Positions 60,507-64,000 of a stretch of 64,000 bases of DNA are shown here, piece after piece. Within the stretch, counting starts at the first letter, position 1. Each line of letters starts with the position of its first letter. This DNA comes from VXYL01 sp965203685 (GTDB lineage Bacteria > Pseudomonadota > Gammaproteobacteria > Pseudomonadales > Azotimanducaceae): assembly GCA_965203685.1 (NCBI GenBank), contig OZ241908.1, positions 5,766,001 through 5,830,000 on the forward strand, written 5' to 3'. A program made the translations under genes and the position numbers. The notes beneath the pieces were generated by a model, which worked only from the letters and a program-made list of their open reading frames with translations, did no database searches and was not told the DNA's origin.

Positions 60507-62027
60507 TCAAGCACCCTCGATCCCGTGGCGCTTGTTGATGTCCGCCTGAACGTCCTGGAGCTTCTCCTCCGTCAGCGGGTAGATCCACAGCAGCGGCATG
60601 CTCACGAACTTGAAGAGCGCGGGAATCACGGAATACGTGCAAGCCAGCATCAGGAGGGAGAACTCTGTGTTTACCGTTTCTCGCGGATCCGCCAGCGAGT
60701 CGAACCCCCAATACACCACTAGGCCGAGGCCGATTGCCGTGCCGAGAGCGTACGCGCCTTTGCGAACCATGGACCAGATCGCCATGTAGGCACCCGCCCG
60801 GCGTTGGCCTGTCTCGGCCGTGTCGACGTCGATCACGTCCGCGCACATCGCGAACGGCAGCGCGGACAAGGCACCGATTGCCGAGCCCTTGAGGCACATC
60901 ACGACGAGGTAGATCGGCAGTTTGCCGGTTTCCACCCCTTGGAGGTATTCGGGGGCGATAGCTTGCGTGCTGGCGGGGAGAATGGGTACGAGGACGCTGA
61001 CGTCGAACATGGCGAACCACTCGGACGGTGCGACCATGATGGCGGGAATGAAGGACGACCACAGCGCGTACCAGCCGATGGCCCACATCGTGGCCTTGTG
61101 TTTGCCGATACGCCGCGACAGCTTGAACCACAGCGGGATGGCCGCGATCTGGCAGACGAAGTACGGTGCCAGGTACGCACCGTACAGTTCGCCGACTAGC
61201 ATGACGTGCTTGACGAAGAACAGCGACAGGCTGTTGGTCATGGCCGAGCCGATCGCCCCGAATCCGAACACCAGCACCAGCAAGACGTACGGATAGTTCT
61301 TCGACACGATGCGCAGCCCGGCGATCACGCCGATGCGTTTCTGGACTTCCACGACGCGCCACTCCGGGACGCCGACGAGACAGTTCAAGTTGATGATTGG
61401 CATCAGGATGCACATCACCAGCACGAGCACGAAAACCGCGTCGGTCGCCTCAGTGAGGCCGAAGAACAGGATGATCAGCGGAATGAACGCCGAGACGAGA
61501 GAACCGACGGTGCCAAGACCCTCGCGCCAACTCATGATGAGCGTACGCTCGTTGTAGTTGTCCGATAGCTCGGCGCCCCACGCCGAGAAAGGCACATCCT
61601 TGATCGTCGAGCCCAAGTAGAAGACGGTCAGCATCAGGAACATCCAGATGTAACCGTTGGAGAAGGTCTGACCGAAGAACGTCACGTCGCTGAACTCGAA
61701 CGGTGGCGCGAACAGGAACCACATGCCGAGGGCGAAAATCGGCGTGCCCACCAACACCCATGGCTTGCGTCTTCCCCAGCGGGTCTTCCACTTGTCCGAG
61801 AGGTAGCCGATCAGCGGGTCGGTGACCACGTCGGAGATACGCGAGAGCGCCAGCAGCAAGCCGACGACGGCGAGGGAAAGGCCGAAACCGGACGAATCCG
61901 CGTAGATGACGGGCAGATAGACCGCCAATGGCAGCCCCGCCAACGCGAGCGGTGCGGCCGGGGCACCGTAGGATACGTAGTGGTACTTGGTCAGGGGTCG
62001 ACGGTCGGACCCTTGCGACTCAGACAT
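60507..62027 (-). CDS. GPH/MelB-family sugar:cation symporter-like transporter
   Basis: This 506-residue MFS transporter starts at the ATG at 62027 with GGGAGGGAG upstream; the frame runs far beyond but codes nothing there. GPH-family marks are SRISDVVTDPLIGYLSDKWK, RWGRRKPWVLVGTPIFALGM and MCADVIDVDTAETGQRRAGA. About 12 helices are present. It likely imports sugars or organic acids with Na+ or H+. The downstream TauD-type dioxygenase may use the imported compound. Confidence 0.92.
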   Translation of the reverse strand: MSESQGSDRRPLTKYHYVSYGAPAAPLALAGLPLAVYLPVIYADSSGFGLSLAVVGLLLALSRISDVVTDPLIGYLSDKWKTRWGRRKPWVLVGTPIFALGMWFLFAPPFEFSDVTFFGQTFSNGYIWMFLMLTVFYLGSTIKDVPFSAWGAELSDNYNERTLIMSWREGLGTVGSLVSAFIPLIILFFGLTEATDAVFVLVLVMCILMPIINLNCLVGVPEWRVVEVQKRIGVIAGLRIVSKNYPYVLLVLVFGFGAIGSAMTNSLSLFFVKHVMLVGELYGAYLAPYFVCQIAAIPLWFKLSRRIGKHKATMWAIGWYALWSSFIPAIMVAPSEWFAMFDVSVLVPILPASTQAIAPEYLQGVETGKLPIYLVVMCLKGSAIGALSALPFAMCADVIDVDTAETGQRRAGAYMAIWSMVRKGAYALGTAIGLGLVVYWGFDSLADPRETVNTEFSLLMLACTYSVIPALFKFVSMPLLWIYPLTEEKLQDVQADINKRHGIEGA

Positions 62028-62054
62028 GCGGACTCCCTCCCGAGAAGCGCCACG

Positions 62055-63155
62055 ATGGTATCGTTCGGCCGGTACGCGCGTCACGGACGAAATCTTGAGG
62101 TGGTGACCGACGTAGCAACCACGCTCGCCGAAGCCGTCGAGGCCGGCGACGCGGACGATGTGCTCGCCGTTGTGGAGGCGGCGGATTGGCGCGACATGGA
62201 CCCTGCCGACGCCAACGCACTTCTCCGACAGGTGGCCTTGTATGGCTATTCCGGGCGCACGCAGCGCTATGCCAGTGCGGTGCGCGCGATGCGGGCCGGT
62301 GGCTGCATGCCTGACCTCGCTAGCTGCGCGCTCCTGGAGGACAACGAGCGTGCCGTACAGATCCTGACTGCCAACCCGGGCGTCGCCACAGAAGCGGACG
62401 AAAGCGGGGCGACCGCTCTGCACTACGCGGCGGAGCGGGGGAACGCCGGGTTGGTCGCCGTCCTGTGCGAGCGGGGGGCGGATGTCGATGCGGTCGATCA
62501 GGACGGGCACAGGCCGCTCGACCATGCGCTCCATGCCGGACCATGGAAGACCGAGCCGGCCACGGAGGTCGTCGCCGTGCTCCGCCGACACGGGGCAACG
62601 GTGGACTTCTGGACGCTGGCGGCGCTTGGCGATGCGCCGGGGCTGGTGGCATCGCTCGAGTCGGGTCGGATTGGGGTTGACGACCGCAACGCCGATGGCG
62701 GCACGGCGCTCTACCACGCAGCCCACAACAATCACCTGGCGGCGGTAACCGCGTTGCTCGACGCTGGCGCCGATCCGAACCGCGAATGCACCGATGGTCA
62801 GACGGCGCTGTACACCGCGTGCCTGCACATGCTGTCGCAGGAGTGCGACATCGAGATCGTTCGCAGGCTCGTCGCCCATGGTGCCGAGGTCACGTTACCG
62901 GCGGCGATCGTGCTCGAAGACCTGGAGCGCGTACGCGCACTCGCTGCGCGCGACCCGGCGGCGCTCGCGGGGCAGCACCACGACACGCCTCTCGGGTACG
63001 CCATCCACGCGTGGCGCCCGCGAGCCCTGGCGTGCCTGATCGATGTGGGGGCGAGACCCGATGCGTCGAATTGGGGACACATCGAACGAATCGCGCGGGA
63101 TGAGGAGTTGGTGCGGGACCTACGGCGCCGTGCGGGGGAGGGAGGAGTTCAATGA
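62055..63155 (+). CDS. Ankyrin-repeat protein
   Basis: This 366-residue protein holds about five ankyrin repeats (residues 105-300): TALHYAAERGNAGLVAVLCE, GADVDAVDQDGHRPLDHALH, GTALYHAAHNNHLAAVTALL, DAGADPNRECTDGQTALYTA and RLVAHGAEVTLPAAIV. No signal peptide is present. The start is uncertain: an ATG at 62055 sits 27 bp from the divergent transporter gene, and GTG codons near 62100-62103 would leave more room for a promoter. The 3' end overlaps the sugar dehydrogenase start by 4 nt (ATGA), tying expression of the two. Confidence 0.8.
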   Translation: MVSFGRYARHGRNLEVVTDVATTLAEAVEAGDADDVLAVVEAADWRDMDPADANALLRQVALYGYSGRTQRYASAVRAMRAGGCMPDLASCALLEDNERAVQILTANPGVATEADESGATALHYAAERGNAGLVAVLCERGADVDAVDQDGHRPLDHALHAGPWKTEPATEVVAVLRRHGATVDFWTLAALGDAPGLVASLESGRIGVDDRNADGGTALYHAAHNNHLAAVTALLDAGADPNRECTDGQTALYTACLHMLSQECDIEIVRRLVAHGAEVTLPAAIVLEDLERVRALAARDPAALAGQHHDTPLGYAIHAWRPRALACLIDVGARPDASNWGHIERIARDEELVRDLRRRAGEGGVQ

Positions 63156-64000
63156 CGGCCACGAATCACCGGTTCCGCAGAGCGGTCTGGCGGGCTACCG
63201 CCGTCTCGGCGGTCGTTCTCGCTTGCGCGAGCATGGCGCAGGCACCGATCGACGATCCCTTGCCGGACGAACTCGTCAAGGGCGACATCGTCGTGGCAGC
63301 CATACCCTTTGTGCGCGCACCGCGTACCTTCGACGCTGCCTCCCCCCAGGGAACCAACGACCCGCGAACCCGCATCCAGTACCTGCAAGCGGTGCCCGGC
63401 ATTCCCGAGCGGTTGGCCTTCAACGACATCCGCGGCGTGCTCTACCTGACCGACACGGAGGCACGAACGCCGTCCGTCTACCTGGACCTGCGCGACCAAC
63501 AGTTGAGCCTCTACAGCGACGCTCTTCCCAACGAGTCCGGCTTCATGGGGTTCGCGTTCCATCCCGAGTTCACTGAACCCGGCAAGCCCGGGTACGGGAA
63601 GCTCTACACGGCCTTCACGGCGACCCGCGCAAGCGGGGAACCCGACTACGCCGACGAGTCGAATCTCACGCAAGTCAGCGTGGTCCGGGAGTGGACGGCG
63701 ACGGCGCCGACCGCCCGGACGTTCGACGGCACATCGCGCGAAGTGCTCCGCGTTGGCGAGTTCGCGGCGAACCACAATGTCGGCACGGTTGCATTCAACC
63801 CCACGGCGACCGAAGGCGATGCCGACTACGGGCTGCTCTACATCGGCTTCGGCGACGGCGGCAGTGCCCACGATCCGCGCGACTACGGCCAGGGCTTGGC
63901 GGAACCGCTTGGCGCGATTGCGCGGATCGATCCGCTCGACACCGCCGACGGGGCCTATGGCATCCCGGACGACAATCCCTTCGTCGACGAAGAGGGCGTG
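63152..64000 (+). CDS. PQQ-dependent sugar dehydrogenase-like (soluble glucose dehydrogenase family), 3' end outside window
   Basis: The frame stays open to the last base, so only the first 283 residues are seen. GGAGGAG precedes the ATG, which overlaps the ankyrin stop. After a signal peptide (about residues 1-28, cut near SMAQA) the sequence reads GFMGFAFHPEF, LYTAFTATRASG, NHNVGTVAFNP and LYIGFGDGGSAHDPRDYGQ, which are marks of the six-bladed glucose/sorbosone dehydrogenase propeller with a PQQ site. Such enzymes oxidise sugars in the periplasm. Whether it still binds PQQ cannot be judged without the rest. Confidence 0.88.
   Translation, partial: MTATNHRFRRAVWRATAVSAVVLACASMAQAPIDDPLPDELVKGDIVVAAIPFVRAPRTFDAASPQGTNDPRTRIQYLQAVPGIPERLAFNDIRGVLYLTDTEARTPSVYLDLRDQQLSLYSDALPNESGFMGFAFHPEFTEPGKPGYGKLYTAFTATRASGEPDYADESNLTQVSVVREWTATAPTARTFDGTSREVLRVGEFAANHNVGTVAFNPTATEGDADYGLLYIGFGDGGSAHDPRDYGQGLAEPLGAIARIDPLDTADGAYGIPDDNPFVDEEGV

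Noticed and set aside
60507..62879. 790-codon minus-strand frame as a single long protein
   Set aside because: Only the part from 62027 encodes the transporter; the upstream half lies opposite the ankyrin gene and lacks any homology-like text.

Overview
The window comes from a high-GC proteobacterium. It is most likely an uncultivated gammaproteobacterium: yciO, trpS, scpA, scpB and rluB sit in the order usual for that class, next to a MelB-type transporter and an AddAB-like repair pair. The catabolic load (three Fe(II)/2-oxoglutarate dioxygenases, a Rieske oxygenase, class III CoA-transferases, a luciferase-like flavin enzyme, an acyl-CoA ligase, a GMC oxidoreductase) and the sulfolipid genes suggest a marine or host-associated generalist that uses organic matter. 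That habitat is inference.

Layout. 1-2.8 kb: two ABC-exporter half-transporters, the first cut by the window edge. 2.8-4.7 kb: two paralogous exported proteins with a TonB-box-like motif. 5.1-10.0 kb: a PhyH-family oxygenase plus a novel small protein, diverging across a 62-bp alternating purine-pyrimidine tract from a GMC oxidoreductase and an acyl-CoA synthetase. 10-16.6 kb: a membrane protein, an FG-GAP lipoprotein, a helix-turn-helix regulator and a very large ABC-2-permease/M1-like/golvesin-like fusion. 16.6-25.3 kb: catabolic enzymes around two toxin-antitoxin modules (Phd/VapC and XRE/nucleotidyltransferase) and a tandem pair of class III CoA-transferases, one lacking the catalytic Asp. 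25.3-27.2 kb: a beta-propeller phytase and a DUF4160/DUF2442 pair. 27.4-33.6 kb: a CusCBA copper/silver efflux operon with a His/Cys-rich leader gene. 33.7-39.4 kb: unknowns, the sulfoquinovosyl lipid genes sqdB and sqdD-like, a decayed AlbA/Schlafen-type gene, ParDE and an epimerase. 39.5-46 kb: purine permease, FEN-like nuclease, PhyH oxygenase, APH-type kinase coupled to a PGRP-like amidase, MATE pump and glyoxalase-fold enzyme. 46-54 kb: AddA/AddB-like repair pair, cupin, aldo-keto reductase and a membrane protein. 54-58.2 kb: the housekeeping block rluB-scpB-scpA-trpS-yciO. 58.2-64 kb: a membrane-anchored C13 (legumain/caspase-fold) peptidase, a TauD-type dioxygenase, a GPH-family transporter, an ankyrin protein and a partial PQQ-type sugar dehydrogenase.

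A small palindromic intergenic repeat (consensus GGTACGCGGACGTCCACGTCCGCAT) occurs about ten times. Twice it forms an inverted pair with conserved spacing, and once that pair lies in frame inside the start of the addA-like gene. The items I would look at first are the 1133-aa permease/golvesin fusion, the TonB-box paralogs, the repeat family, the membrane C13 peptidase, the apparently leaderless XRE/nucleotidyltransferase module and the Z-DNA-prone divergent promoter region. No tRNA, rRNA, CRISPR array or intact insertion sequence was seen.
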